From assembly GCA_016234855.1 (NCBI GenBank), contig JACRNO010000009.1, forward strand, positions 1 through 33,650: a DNA stretch of 33,650 nucleotides, written 5' to 3'. The DNA is from Deltaproteobacteria bacterium (lineage in GTDB: Bacteria; Desulfobacterota; GWC2-55-46). Within the stretch, counting starts at the first letter, position 1. Every line of letters starts with the position of its first letter. Shown in pieces: positions 14,703 to 24,300 of this stretch. Position numbers and translations under genes: made by a program. The notes beneath the pieces were generated by a model. That model made no database searches and was not told the DNA's origin. It saw only the letters and a program-made list of their open reading frames with translations.

Positions 14703-17700
14703 ATGACAATGACGATATCTGCATTGCTTCAGGATATCATTAGAAAAACCCGGAAGGATAAACTCCGTTTTTTTATCATTGCGGCCATTACGGCGGTAGT
14801 CTTCTTTTTCAATACGCGGACGGCTGGCGCATTTGGCGTAAACCAATGCGCCGCGGGCCGGTTCGGCTCGGATTTGGGATGTACCGCTCAGGACGTCTCA
14901 ATTACGGGAATAGCGGTCGCCTCGGGCAGTCCGGGGTCGTGCGTAGCCGGCAGCACCGTGTCGCTGGACCTTGACGTTACGGTCAACTTCGCCATGCCCG
15001 ACCGCTGGGACATAGGTATATTCCTGGCCCAGGACGGTAAACTCCCGACGCTGCTTCCGGTAAACGGCGGGTCAAACTCCTGCTCCGTATCCATACTGCC
15101 TACGCCGACCGCGAATCCGTTAAGCCCGTTCCTTGACCTTGACGGGCCGGTCGACACCTGTGGTGACGGCAATAGCACTATCGGAGGAGGCACGGGTTCC
15201 GGTGTGTTGAGGGTGAGCGGCGTTTCTTTAACCTGCCAGGCCGTTCCCTTAAGCAATGGAAAGCTCTATATCCCCTTCGTTGTCAGTTGGGACAACAGCA
15301 AGACCCCTCCCGGCGCCGTATGCTACACCAATCTCGACCCGGTGCCGAATACAAAGTCCAAATGTAACGCGCCTGACGGTACGGTCGCCACTGAGGTTCA
15401 ATACAGTACGGTTTCCCTTGTGGTGCTGCCCGCTATCAGCAAGACCGACGGTTTGACCACTATAACCGCCGGCGACACGGTCAACTATTCCGTTGTCATC
15501 ACAAACAACACAGGGGGCGTCCTGAGCAACGCGGTCTTTAAAGACCCGGCCGTGACAAACCTTACCGCCAACAGCGTTGCCTGCGCGGCGGCCGGTGGGG
15601 CGGCCTGTCCGGGGCCGGCGGCCTTAACAGTGGCGTATATGCAGGGAGGCGGCATAACCATCCCTGACATGCCTGTCAACAGCACGGTGACCTTCACCGT
15701 TAACGCCACTTTGAGCGCGGCTGCCCCGGCAGGCACCCTCACCAACACCGCCTCGGTCGTTGTAAGCGGCCAGTCCAACTCGGCGAGCGACGTGGATACC
15801 GTCCTTGCGAAGATTGGCGTGACCAAGGAGTTTGTCCCGTTTTCGATACTCGCCGGCGCTGCGTCGGTCATGAGCATAACTCTGGACAATACCAATCTTG
15901 TCGCGACGGCAGGCACGGCGTTCTTTGATACGTATCCCGCGGGTCTTGTCAACGCGGCTGCGCCCGGCCTGACGAACACCTGCGGCGGAGTTGTTACTGC
16001 GGCTGCGGGCGGGAACTCGTTGTCGCTCAGCAACGGGGTAATTCCGGCCGGAGGAAGCTGCGTGATAACGGTCAATGTCACGAGCGCCGTTGAAAACTTT
16101 TATACCAACAGCACCGGAAACATCACAACCACCAACGGATACTCCGGCAATTCTGTCGACGGATATCTGGCCGTCGGCGTCTCAAGCCTTTTGACATCCA
16201 CAAAGACATGGCAGGACTTGAACGGAGGCGAAGCCGACCCCGGCGACGTAATACGATATACCGTTACGGTCACGGAGGTCGCGGGCGTTGATGCAAACGG
16301 CGTTACGGTTACCGATACCGTTCCCGCGACCCTGACCGGCATGACAATGGTGACCTGTCCTGTGGGCGCGACATGCAACGTCGCGGGGCAGACGCTTACG
16401 GCCGCGAATGTCACGATTCCGGCAAACGGCACCCGGACCATTGTCTTTGATACGACCATTGCGGCGGGGACGCCGTCCGGCACGACCATAGACAACTGCG
16501 CTCTGATTGTAAACCCGGGCGGCGGCGGTGCGGCGCCCTGCGCGTCCACGATACTTGTTTCGCCGTCAGCCGCGCCCGGCATAGGCAACAAGCAGCTCTA
16601 TCTCTATGACGCCGCATCCGTTCCGGCGTACAAGCTCTCTCGCGCCAAACCGTTGGTTGGCGCACCCGTGACCATAACCAAGGCAGGCTCGCGGCTCTGG
16701 GCCCTGAACCCGGCCCTGGTCTCGCCGGTTACCATAAGTCCGCTGGTCAGCCCGTCCATCCCGGTAAACCTTTATCTGGCTACGAATACCGCGAGCGAGA
16801 GCAGAACCGTTACGGTATCGCTTGTCTGTTCAAGCGGAGGCACCACTTTTACTCAGACAAAGATATTTGACGGAACCGCCCTTAACAACCCGTTCCTTCC
16901 AACCGCCGCGCCGACTCTGGTTAACTTCAACCTGCCTCTTGTTGTCAGTCAGTTGTGCGCGGCCGGTCAGACCTGGAACCTTACCGTTGCGAACGCCACC
17001 GCCGGAAACGGCACGAGAAATATCCTCGTCTACCCGATGAGCGGCGCGAGTTATTCCTATGCCTCGCTGCCTTCCGTGAACGTTATTAATGTTGACAGCG
17101 TGCAGGTCTGCACCGTTCCATGCGACGCAACGTGCGCCAACGCATGCGCCCCGGCGCCATTCCTGGGCGGGGCTACGGTTTATGTGCGGACGAAAGTGAG
17201 CGACCCGTTCGGAGCCTATGATATCAATGCCAGTCCGCCGGTTACGCTCCCGACTATCACTATAAAAGACTCGGCCTCAACAACCGTTGTATCCTCCGCT
17301 GCAATGACCGAGAAAGTGAGCGCGGCCACGGCATCGGCTAAATGGTTTGAGTATACCTATACGCCGGTGCCAGCCGCAGGCCCTGCCGGTTTCTGGTCGG
17401 CCACGGCTACCGCCGTGGAAGGCGCCGAAGGCCTTGTCTCTGACAGCGGGCTGGGGGCGTTCACTGTGGTTATACCGATGCCGAGCCTCATGGTACTGAA
17501 GTCGGTGCAGACTATCTCCGACCCGGTCATCGGGACGTCGCCCAATGCAAAGGCGATACCCGGCGCGTTCATGCTCTACACGGTCACGGTCACCAACTCT
17601 GGGCCGGGCACGGCCCAGAGCGTTGTTCTGACTGACCCTCTGCCTGCCAACACCGAGCTCTACGTCAACGATATCGGCGGGGCCGGCTCAGGGCCTGTTG

Positions 17701-17945
17701 CGTTCGTGGACGGCGCGACGCCAAGCGGGCTGGCATACACATTTACCAACCTCGCGGACGGCGCTGACAGTCTCTTGTTTTCCAACAACGGCGGGGCGAC
17801 GTATGCGTGGACTCCCGTAGCCGACGCGAACGGGTGCGACGCAAACGTCAACAATATCAAGGTGAACATGGGCGGCACGATGAACGGGGCAAGCGGCGGC
17901 AATAACCCGTCGTTCTCCCTGAAGTTCAGGGTCAGGGTGAAGTGA
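14703..17945 (+). CDS. Large secreted DUF11-repeat surface protein
   Basis: The 1,080-residue protein has a long N-region followed by a hydrophobic signal segment (about 24-38, FFIIAAITAVVFFF). A Cys-containing N-terminal domain comes next. At least three DUF11-type Ig-like domains follow: near 245-370 (TITAGDTVNYSVVITNNTGG), near 500-620 (DPGDVIRYTVTVTEVAG) and at the C-terminus (AIPGAFMLYTVTVTNSGPG). DUF11 domains build cell-surface stalks and adhesins in many bacteria. ATG 14703 is preferred because AAGGAAGG lies eight bases upstream; an in-frame GTG at 14661 is also possible. The protein ends exactly on a final strand, FRVRVK, as do the three secreted proteins that follow. It heads a five-gene surface locus on one strand, but a 590-bp repeat-filled gap separates it from the next gene. 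Confidence 0.88.
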   Translation: MTMTISALLQDIIRKTRKDKLRFFIIAAITAVVFFFNTRTAGAFGVNQCAAGRFGSDLGCTAQDVSITGIAVASGSPGSCVAGSTVSLDLDVTVNFAMPDRWDIGIFLAQDGKLPTLLPVNGGSNSCSVSILPTPTANPLSPFLDLDGPVDTCGDGNSTIGGGTGSGVLRVSGVSLTCQAVPLSNGKLYIPFVVSWDNSKTPPGAVCYTNLDPVPNTKSKCNAPDGTVATEVQYSTVSLVVLPAISKTDGLTTITAGDTVNYSVVITNNTGGVLSNAVFKDPAVTNLTANSVACAAAGGAACPGPAALTVAYMQGGGITIPDMPVNSTVTFTVNATLSAAAPAGTLTNTASVVVSGQSNSASDVDTVLAKIGVTKEFVPFSILAGAASVMSITLDNTNLVATAGTAFFDTYPAGLVNAAAPGLTNTCGGVVTAAAGGNSLSLSNGVIPAGGSCVITVNVTSAVENFYTNSTGNITTTNGYSGNSVDGYLAVGVSSLLTSTKTWQDLNGGEADPGDVIRYTVTVTEVAGVDANGVTVTDTVPATLTGMTMVTCPVGATCNVAGQTLTAANVTIPANGTRTIVFDTTIAAGTPSGTTIDNCALIVNPGGGGAAPCASTILVSPSAAPGIGNKQLYLYDAASVPAYKLSRAKPLVGAPVTITKAGSRLWALNPALVSPVTISPLVSPSIPVNLYLATNTASESRTVTVSLVCSSGGTTFTQTKIFDGTALNNPFLPTAAPTLVNFNLPLVVSQLCAAGQTWNLTVANATAGNGTRNILVYPMSGASYSYASLPSVNVINVDSVQVCTVPCDATCANACAPAPFLGGATVYVRTKVSDPFGAYDINASPPVTLPTITIKDSASTTVVSSAAMTEKVSAATASAKWFEYTYTPVPAAGPAGFWSATATAVEGAEGLVSDSGLGAFTVVIPMPSLMVLKSVQTISDPVIGTSPNAKAIPGAFMLYTVTVTNSGPGTAQSVVLTDPLPANTELYVNDIGGAGSGPVAFVDGATPSGLAYTFTNLADGADSLLFSNNGGATYAWTPVADANGCDANVNNIKVNMGGTMNGASGGNNPSFSLKFRVRVK

Positions 17946-17990
17946 GGCCGGATCTTTTAACCCGCTTCTTTTAAAAGGGGGTCGCCCCTT

Positions 17991-18046
17991 GTGCGCTCGT
18001 GTGCGCTAACGTTATGTCTTCGGCGCAACGTCATGTCTTTAGCGCC
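17991..18046 (+). repeat. 27-bp dispersed repeat, one copy interrupted by a second copy (plus orientation)
   Basis: GTGCGCT (17991-17997) and AACGTCATGTCTTTAGCGCC (18027-18046) join into one complete repeat. The 29 bp between them (17998-18026) are a second copy with a CGT lead and a one-base change (CTTCGGCGC). The insertion point differs from that at 3890-3945. Confidence 0.78.
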
Positions 18047-18112
18047 ACGCCGGAAGGCGCGGGGCGGGGGGATTTAACGTGTGAGAAGTCGCAAAGATGT
18101 AACCCCACCCGG

Positions 18113-18160
18113 CCTCCCCTTTAAAAAGGGGAGGAGAAGAACCCCCTCTTTTTAAAGAGG
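18113..18160. repeat. Two adjacent REP-like hairpins in the repeat-rich gap
   Basis: CCTCCCCTTT (18113-18122) pairs with AAAGGGGAGG (18125-18134), and CCTCTTT (18145-18151) pairs with AAAGAGG (18154-18160). They form part of a GC/AT-alternating repeat cluster between 17946 and 18250 that contains no gene. Confidence 0.6.
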
Positions 18161-18166
18161 CGGGGT

Positions 18167-18246
18167 ACCCACGCCGTGTGCGCTAACGTTATGTCTTTGG
18201 CGCCGTGTGCGCTAACGTTATGTCTTTGGCGCCAAGTGGCGTGGGT
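18167..18246 (+). repeat. Hairpin split by two exact tandem copies of the 29-bp repeat
   Basis: Units at 18176-18204 and 18205-18233 are identical 29-mers in direct tandem. They separate ACCCACGCC (18167-18175) from GGCGTGGGT (18238-18246). Removing both units restores a perfect 9-bp hairpin with loop AAGT, related to the CCCCACGCC/GGCGTGGGG hairpin near 2650. Confidence 0.8.
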
Positions 18247-18356
18247 CGCGGGGAGTTATTAAATCCTTGCCCTCGTTCCCATGCGGGAGTCTGGGGACGT
18301 GGGAGCAGCCAGATGTGCGTAATTCATTCAAATAATACCGGATTAGGAGGACTTTT

Positions 18357-18539
18357 ATGACGATGACCGAATGGTGGATGTTGGATGTGAGGCGGCGTAA
18401 TTTGCGGTGCAGGGGGTCGCCGAGGGACGGCCCCTATAAGCGGCCGCCGTCTTTGCGGCGGCGTTGTGTCTTAACCCATTGCGGCGTAAACCCCGCAATG
18501 CATTATGAAGGGCTGAAAGGCAGGGAGGTGATTGTATGA
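18357..18539 (+). CDS. Putative 60-residue leader ORF overlapping the next gene by ATGA
   Basis: ATG 18357 follows an excellent ribosome site (AGGAGG, about seven bases upstream), and the frame ends in TGA at 18537-18539, overlapping the next gene's ATG 18536 as ATGA. The peptide is Arg- and Cys-containing (VRRRN, SLRRRC) with no signal peptide and no family I know. Two hairpins lie inside it: GCCGCCG/CGGCGGC (18443-18462) and CATTGCGG/CCGCAATG (18477-18500). That arrangement would allow translation of the small frame to control folding around, or translation of, the downstream DUF11 gene. It could also be a chance frame, since the downstream gene has its own good ribosome site. Confidence 0.35.
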   Translation: MTMTEWWMLDVRRRNLRCRGSPRDGPYKRPPSLRRRCVLTHCGVNPAMHYEGLKGREVIV

Positions 18540-19525
18540 GAAGGATATCAGCTATAGCAGCGGCCCTGGTTATGGCCCTTGTCCTCGGTGCGGCGTCAGC
18601 GTATGCGGGCGGCACGATACCGGGCACGGTCATAAGCAACACGGCTACGGCGACATACACGGTCGGAGTGTCGACGATAACGTCGACCAGCAACACAACG
18701 ACCCTGACCGTCGTCGAACTGCTCGACGTAACCGTGACCGAGCAGGACGCCGCCAAGACCGTACTGGTGGCGCCCGGTGCCGTCAACCGGATGCTGACGT
18801 TCAGGGTTACCAACACGGGCAACGGGTCTGAGGCGTTCACCTTGACGCCGGACGTGCTCGTCGCAGGCGACGACTACAACCCGACGCTGGTCTCGACCTA
18901 TCTGGACACCAACAATAACGGCGTCTATGACGCAGGAACCGACACGCTCTATGTGGCAGGGACGAACGACCCTGTGCTTGCGGCGGATGCGTTCAAGACG
19001 ATATTCGTCTTCTGCGACATCCCCGGCGGCGTTCTGGATACGCAGACGGGCAAGGCGACGTTGACGGCCGCGTCGAAGACCGGCACGGGCGCGCCTGGCA
19101 CGTTGTTCGCGGGCCTCGGAGATACGGGCGCGGACGCCGTTGCCGGAGCGTCTGGAGGTGACGGCGCCGACACAGGCATCTATCTGGTCTCGAACGTCAC
19201 GGTCACGGTGGTCAAGTCGCAGGTGGTCACGGACGCGTTTGGCGGGGCCAAACCCATGCCTACGGCTACCGTTACCTACACCATCACGGTGACGGTAACC
19301 GGCACGGGCACGGCAACGGGAGTCATGCTCACCGACCCCATACCGGCGAATACGGCCTATACCGCCGGGACGCTTACGCTCAACGCCGGCGGCCTGACCG
19401 ATGCTTCGGGTGACGACGCGGGCGACGTGGGCGCCACCACGCCCGGCGTGGTGACCGTCTCGCTCGGCAACCTTACGAGCGCGTCAGCGGTGCAGACGAT
19501 AGTCTTCGCCGTGACGATTAATTAG
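18536..19525 (+). CDS. Secreted DUF11-type surface protein (329 residues)
   Basis: The protein starts with a clear Sec signal peptide (MRRISAIAAALVMALVLGAASAYA), preceded by GGGAGGTGA as ribosome site. Immediately after cleavage comes GTVISNTATATY, a motif shared with two other proteins in this locus. The middle region has a Ca-binding-like stretch, DTNNNGVYDAGTD. The C-terminal DUF11-like domain (about 220-329) includes TVTYTITVTVTGTGTATGVMLTDPIP and ends on the strand FAVTIN. It is probably exported to the cell surface or periplasm. The next gene starts 14 bp downstream, so they form an operon. The function is unknown beyond a likely structural role in a surface assembly. Confidence 0.85.
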   Translation: MRRISAIAAALVMALVLGAASAYAGGTIPGTVISNTATATYTVGVSTITSTSNTTTLTVVELLDVTVTEQDAAKTVLVAPGAVNRMLTFRVTNTGNGSEAFTLTPDVLVAGDDYNPTLVSTYLDTNNNGVYDAGTDTLYVAGTNDPVLAADAFKTIFVFCDIPGGVLDTQTGKATLTAASKTGTGAPGTLFAGLGDTGADAVAGASGGDGADTGIYLVSNVTVTVVKSQVVTDAFGGAKPMPTATVTYTITVTVTGTGTATGVMLTDPIPANTAYTAGTLTLNAGGLTDASGDDAGDVGATTPGVVTVSLGNLTSASAVQTIVFAVTIN

Positions 19526-19539
19526 CAGGGAGGAATACG

Positions 19540-20040
19540 ATGAAGAACGCAGGCAGATGTCTGGCCGCAATCACGCTCATTCTCCTTTTCTGCGCGAGCG
19601 CGATGGCGCTGGAAAAAGGCGCCGTCAAGCTCGCGTCAAGGTCGGAGGTCGACGTGGTAGTGGTCAACGCCAGGGGAGAAAAAGAGGTAAAGAGGGTGGA
19701 TGCCGCCAAGGCGAAGGTCGTGCCCGGCGATACGGTCATCTTTACCAACGCCTATGAGAACGTCGGAGGCGAGGCCGTGAAGAACGCGGTCGTCACCAAC
19801 CCGGTGCCCGAACATACGGTCTATGTGGACAAGACCGCGGAGGTCAAGGGCGCGCGGGTCGAGTTCTCGGTTGACGGAGGCAAGATATACGGCTTGGCCC
19901 AAAGCCTGATGGTCGTGGGCGCGGATGGAAAGGCAAGGCCCGCGGAAGCCGCCGATTATACGCACATCAGGTGGACGATTGAAAAGGCGCTCGCCCCTGG
20001 AGCAAAGGGCAGCGTCTCGTTCAAGGCAAAGGTCAAGTAA
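19540..20040 (+). CDS. Small secreted single DUF11-like domain protein
   Basis: The 166-residue protein has a signal peptide (MKNAGRCLAAITLILLFCASAMA) and a Lys-rich, strand-rich body. VPGDTVIFTNAYENVGGEAVKNAVVTNPVPEHT (about 62-94) is a DUF11-type core, and the C-terminus ends on the strand FKAKVK. AGGGAGG precedes the start. It lies 14 bp after the previous DUF11 gene and 81 bp before the next. A single short domain among large multidomain partners would suit a cap, linker or subunit role, but this is inference. Confidence 0.85.
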   Translation: MKNAGRCLAAITLILLFCASAMALEKGAVKLASRSEVDVVVVNARGEKEVKRVDAAKAKVVPGDTVIFTNAYENVGGEAVKNAVVTNPVPEHTVYVDKTAEVKGARVEFSVDGGKIYGLAQSLMVVGADGKARPAEAADYTHIRWTIEKALAPGAKGSVSFKAKVK

Positions 20041-20121
20041 GAAAGCCGTATGTCATGAACAGGCGGAAGGAAGAAGGAGCATAGTTCAATCAACTAAACG
20101 CGAACCGAAAAGGAGATGAAG

Positions 20122-21306
20122 ATGAAGACGAAGATGAGATTAAGGTTAGTGCCCGTGCTGTTGCTGGCGGCTGTCATAGCGCTCATGCTTCCGCAAAAGG
20201 CCTCGGCCCTTGGGACTGCATCAGGTGTAACCATCGCCAATAAGGCGACGATTGGCTATCAGGTCAATCTTATACCGCAAACGGCGATAGAGTCGGCGCC
20301 CGGCGCCGGCAACAGCACTCCTGGTGTGGGTCTCGGCACCAATACGACCTTTCTTGTGGACGACAAGGTAAGCGTCACCATCGCGGCCAATGACGTGGCA
20401 ATGGTAACCACCTATCCGGGTTCATCGGCCCAGGCCCTGAAGTTCACGGTCGAGAACACCGGAAATACGGTACATGATTTTGCGCTTACCGCGCTCCTGG
20501 ACCCGGCCAACACCTTCGTGGCCACGTCCGTCACCATTTACAGGGACGGCGGCGACGGGGTATATGACGGCGTTGACGACGTTGCAGTGACCTTCCTCGA
20601 CGAGATGGCCGTGGACACACCGCAGGTCGTATGGGTCGTTGCGGCAGTGCCGATCGGCGCAACCAACGGGCAGGCGGCCAATTATGCGCTTAAGGCCGAG
20701 GCGCATGCCGCGGGCGGCGCGGGCCTTGGCGCTCTCTCGGCCCAGACCAACGTGGGCGCGCCTGATAACGCGGCCGCGGTTGACGTTGTATTCGCGGACG
20801 GAGACGGCGACGGCGTACAGGCCAATGACGCCAACTATGACGGCGTATTTGTGGTGTGGGGCGGCAATGAACTGCCGGACGGCACGGTCGGCCCGACCGG
20901 CGGCTTCATGGTCTCTGGCGCGCTTCTTACCGTGACCAAGACCTCGGCTGTGATCGCCGACCCTGTATTAGGCCCCTCCGTCAATGCAAAGGCAATACCA
21001 GGCGCAACGGTCGAGTACACTGTCACGATAACCAACGGCGCGGGCGCGGCGACCGCGACGAGCGTGGCTATCACCGATACGATTGACGCCAACACCCTCG
21101 GCGTCTACAACGCATACGGCGCGGGCCCGGACGGCGTGACCGTAAACTTCAACGGCGGCGGCGCGCTTGCGGGCACAAGCGCTTCTGACGGCGTTGACGC
21201 CTCGGGCTATAACAGTTCGTTTGTGGCCGGTTCCATATCCGTCAGCGGCATCACCCTTGCCGCGGGCCAGAACGCGGTCATCAAGTACCAGGTGACGATT
21301 AAGTAA
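20122..21306 (+). CDS. Secreted DUF11-type surface protein (394 residues)
   Basis: The start is ATG 20122 because AAAAGGAG (20108-20115) lies six bases upstream; the in-frame ATG at 20116 directly abuts it. A Sec signal peptide (MRLRLVPVLLLAAVIALMLP...ASA) is followed by SGVTIANKATIGYQV, matching the post-signal motif of the genes at 18536 and 21326. A middle domain contains YRDGGDGVYDGVDD, resembling the Asp/Asn-rich turn of the 18536 protein. The C-terminal DUF11 domain (about 270-394) begins with DPVLGPSVNAKAIPGA and closely resembles the last domain of the 1,080-residue protein. The final strand is YQVTIK. It is the fourth gene of the surface locus. Confidence 0.87.
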   Translation: MKTKMRLRLVPVLLLAAVIALMLPQKASALGTASGVTIANKATIGYQVNLIPQTAIESAPGAGNSTPGVGLGTNTTFLVDDKVSVTIAANDVAMVTTYPGSSAQALKFTVENTGNTVHDFALTALLDPANTFVATSVTIYRDGGDGVYDGVDDVAVTFLDEMAVDTPQVVWVVAAVPIGATNGQAANYALKAEAHAAGGAGLGALSAQTNVGAPDNAAAVDVVFADGDGDGVQANDANYDGVFVVWGGNELPDGTVGPTGGFMVSGALLTVTKTSAVIADPVLGPSVNAKAIPGATVEYTVTITNGAGAATATSVAITDTIDANTLGVYNAYGAGPDGVTVNFNGGGALAGTSASDGVDASGYNSSFVAGSISVSGITLAAGQNAVIKYQVTIK

Positions 21307-21325
21307 GAAGGGGCGTTTCCCGGGC

Positions 21326-24300
21326 TTGATCATTCTCGCGTATATATCAGCGCTCATCCTGCGCCTGTGTTCCGCATCCGTATGCGGGGCTGGCGCGGTG
21401 GTGCGTCTTTGCGCGGGGGGCTTCGGACCCGGCGCGTCCCTGTGCTTTACGAACGCTTACAACGGCAAGACCGGTCTGAGCGCGGCTCTATCAGCGCGCG
21501 CAGCCGGTCTTCGCCCGTTCGTAAGTTGTCTTTTTGAAAACGCGCTGTCGTTAAATGTATTGAGCGTTTTGACAAAGCCGCTGTGTTGTGTTTCCCGTAT
21601 TATTGCCGCAAGGACGCTTCCTGTAAGCGCGGCGCGGGTCGCGTTGCCGGTTATCGCGAGCATCGTGCTGCTTGTGCTTTCAACCGGCGCGCGCGCCGCT
21701 ACTGTGCCGGGCACCAATATTTCAAATGCCGCCCAGGCCGCGTATTCGCCGAACGGCATCGGGGCCGTGACAGCGGCGTCCAACACAGTCTCCTTGACCT
21801 CGGTCGTCTACAACATGCCGGCCAAGATAGAGTTCATGAAGTACGCGCCGCTTATGCCGGGGGCGGAGATGGATAAGGTATATATCCCCGATTATATAAC
21901 GCAGTCAGGCGCGCCATGGCCAATGCCGCTGCCGTGGGCGGCGGGCACAACGGTCCCGTTGGATATTGCGAATCCCATCCCGCTCGTGGATGCCAACTTC
22001 TATCAGGAGAGCGAGCCGGTATTTATAAAGCTCACCGACCATGACTACGACGGCGCGGGGTTTGTTTCCGTGACGCTTACGGTGGACACGAACCCAGGTG
22101 AGTTCGAGGAACTGCGCCTCAAGGAAAGCGATATGCCCGGCGTATTCATCGGGTATAGCCGTCTTGTGACGTGGGCGCCGCTGAATAAGCCGCATAACGG
22201 ATTGTTGAGTATATCCAGCAGGTCTATTATCAAGGTCGCCTATGTCGACCAGCTGGACGGCACGGACACGGCCGCGGCCGCGGCGCTTATCGACCCGTAC
22301 GGTCTTGTCTTTGATACGTCGACGGGCGAGCCGGTCAACGGCGCCGTTGTCACGCTCATCGACGCGACAACGGGCCTGCCCGCGCTTGTCCACGGCGACA
22401 ACGGCGTAAGTGTCTTCCCGTCCACCGTTACCACCGGAGGTAGCGCCAGGGACAGCTACGGAAAGTCGTATATCTTTGCCAAGGGCGAGTACAGGTTCCC
22501 GTTCGTCAGCGCGGGCCAGTATCGCATACTGGTCGCGCCGCCTAACGGCTACAGGTCGCCGTCGCAGGTCGGCACCGCCTGGATACAGACCCTTCCGGGC
22601 GCGCCCTACGCCATGGCGGAACCCGGCTCAAGGGGAGAGGTCTTTATCATAAGTCCCGGCCCCGCCATACACATAGACCTGCCGGTAGACCCGGTGGTCA
22701 GGTTGTATCTGACGAAGGCGGCTTCCAAGACCACCGTATCGCCGGGCGATTTTCTTCAGTATAAACTCATGCTCGAAGACGCGGCTGGCGGGCCGGTGCT
22801 TACGGGCGTTACCATCAGCGACAAGCTGCCGCTCGGTTTCCGGTATCGGAAGGGTTCGGCAAGACTGGACGGGGCAAAGACCGCGGACCCGGATATATCC
22901 GCCGACGGCAGGACGTTGACGTTCAACGTCGGCACAATGCCGGTTAAAGGCAAGATTAATATCTCCTATGTCGCGGAGGTCGGCGCCGTGGCAAGGCTCG
23001 GCAACGCCACGAACACCGCACAGGCGGTCGCTGCGGGCGGCCATCTGTCCAACGTGGCAAAGGCCGTTGTTCTGGTAAAGGAAGACCTCTTCATCTCCAA
23101 GACCGTTATCGTCGGCCGCGTGGCCGCGGATAGCTGCGGCGAGCGGGAGGGCGTAAGCCTTGCAGGCATCCGCGTATACCTCGAAGACGGCGCCAATGCC
23201 GTTACGGACAAGAACGGTATGTATCACTTCGAGGGGGTGAACCCGGGCACGCACGTCGTACAACTCGACCTTGCCACCGTGCCGGACGGTTACGAGGTAA
23301 CGGCTTGCGAGGAGAACACCCGCTTTGCAGGCTCGATGCACTCGCAGTTCGTGGACCTGCAGCCCGGCGCGCTCTGGCGCGCTGATTTCACCTTTGTCAC
23401 AAAGCCGGAAGAGCCGGTCGAGAAGCCGTTAACGGCGCCGATAGAGACGAAGGTCGAGTCGGTTGGCGGCGTCGGGATAGAGCTTAAGGGGGCGCTGCGC
23501 GAGGATGAGCCGGTTAACGGGGCCGCGCCGGAGTCCGGGGAGAAGGCCGTTGGCACGGCTGATTACAGCGTCGCCATCGGCGTGGACAAGGCGCCGCTGC
23601 AGAACCTGCGCCTGATGGTCGTGCTGCCGGAGGGGGTGAGGTATATCCCGGGCACAAGCCGTCTGGGTAGTTCCGGGCTTGCGGACCCTGAGATAACCGA
23701 GAACGTCCTGACATACCGCCTTGGCGATGAGCCGGCGGACTGGTCGGGCGAGGCGGCATTTGCGGCGTCCGTGGACGTTGACGGCGACGCGGGGGAGTTC
23801 GCAACCAAGGCGTTACTTATCTTTGATACCGCGGATATGAAGAATCGCAGGACCCAATTGGCGGATACCACCATGAAAAGGGTCTTGAAGGATAAAGAGA
23901 CGGCAATCGAGGATATAACGCTTCGCCCTCATTTCAAGGAGGTCAGCGCCGCGATAGAGGCCGAGGATATCGGCATGCTGGATGAGCTGATTGCAAAGCT
24001 CGGAAAGGCGCGGGTTGAGCATATAACCGTTATCGGGCATACGGATTCCAACAGGATAAGGAAGCGCAGCCTCAGGCTCTTTAACGACAATTATTCGCTT
24101 TCAAAGGGGCGCGCCGCGTCGATAGCGAAGTATATCGCGGACGCGCTCCAACTCGACCCCTCCCGGGTAACCGTGGACGGCAAAGGTCCGGACGAGCCCG
24201 TGGCAACCAATGCCACCGAGCGGGGCAGGGCCATGAACCGCCGCGTTGAGCTCGTTGTTCAGGCCGACCGCGCTATAAAGTGGCATGAGCTTGAGAACGG

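Noticed and set aside
18176-18233. Possible CRISPR array
   Set aside because: The two 29-mers are directly adjacent with no spacer, and no cas gene is present.
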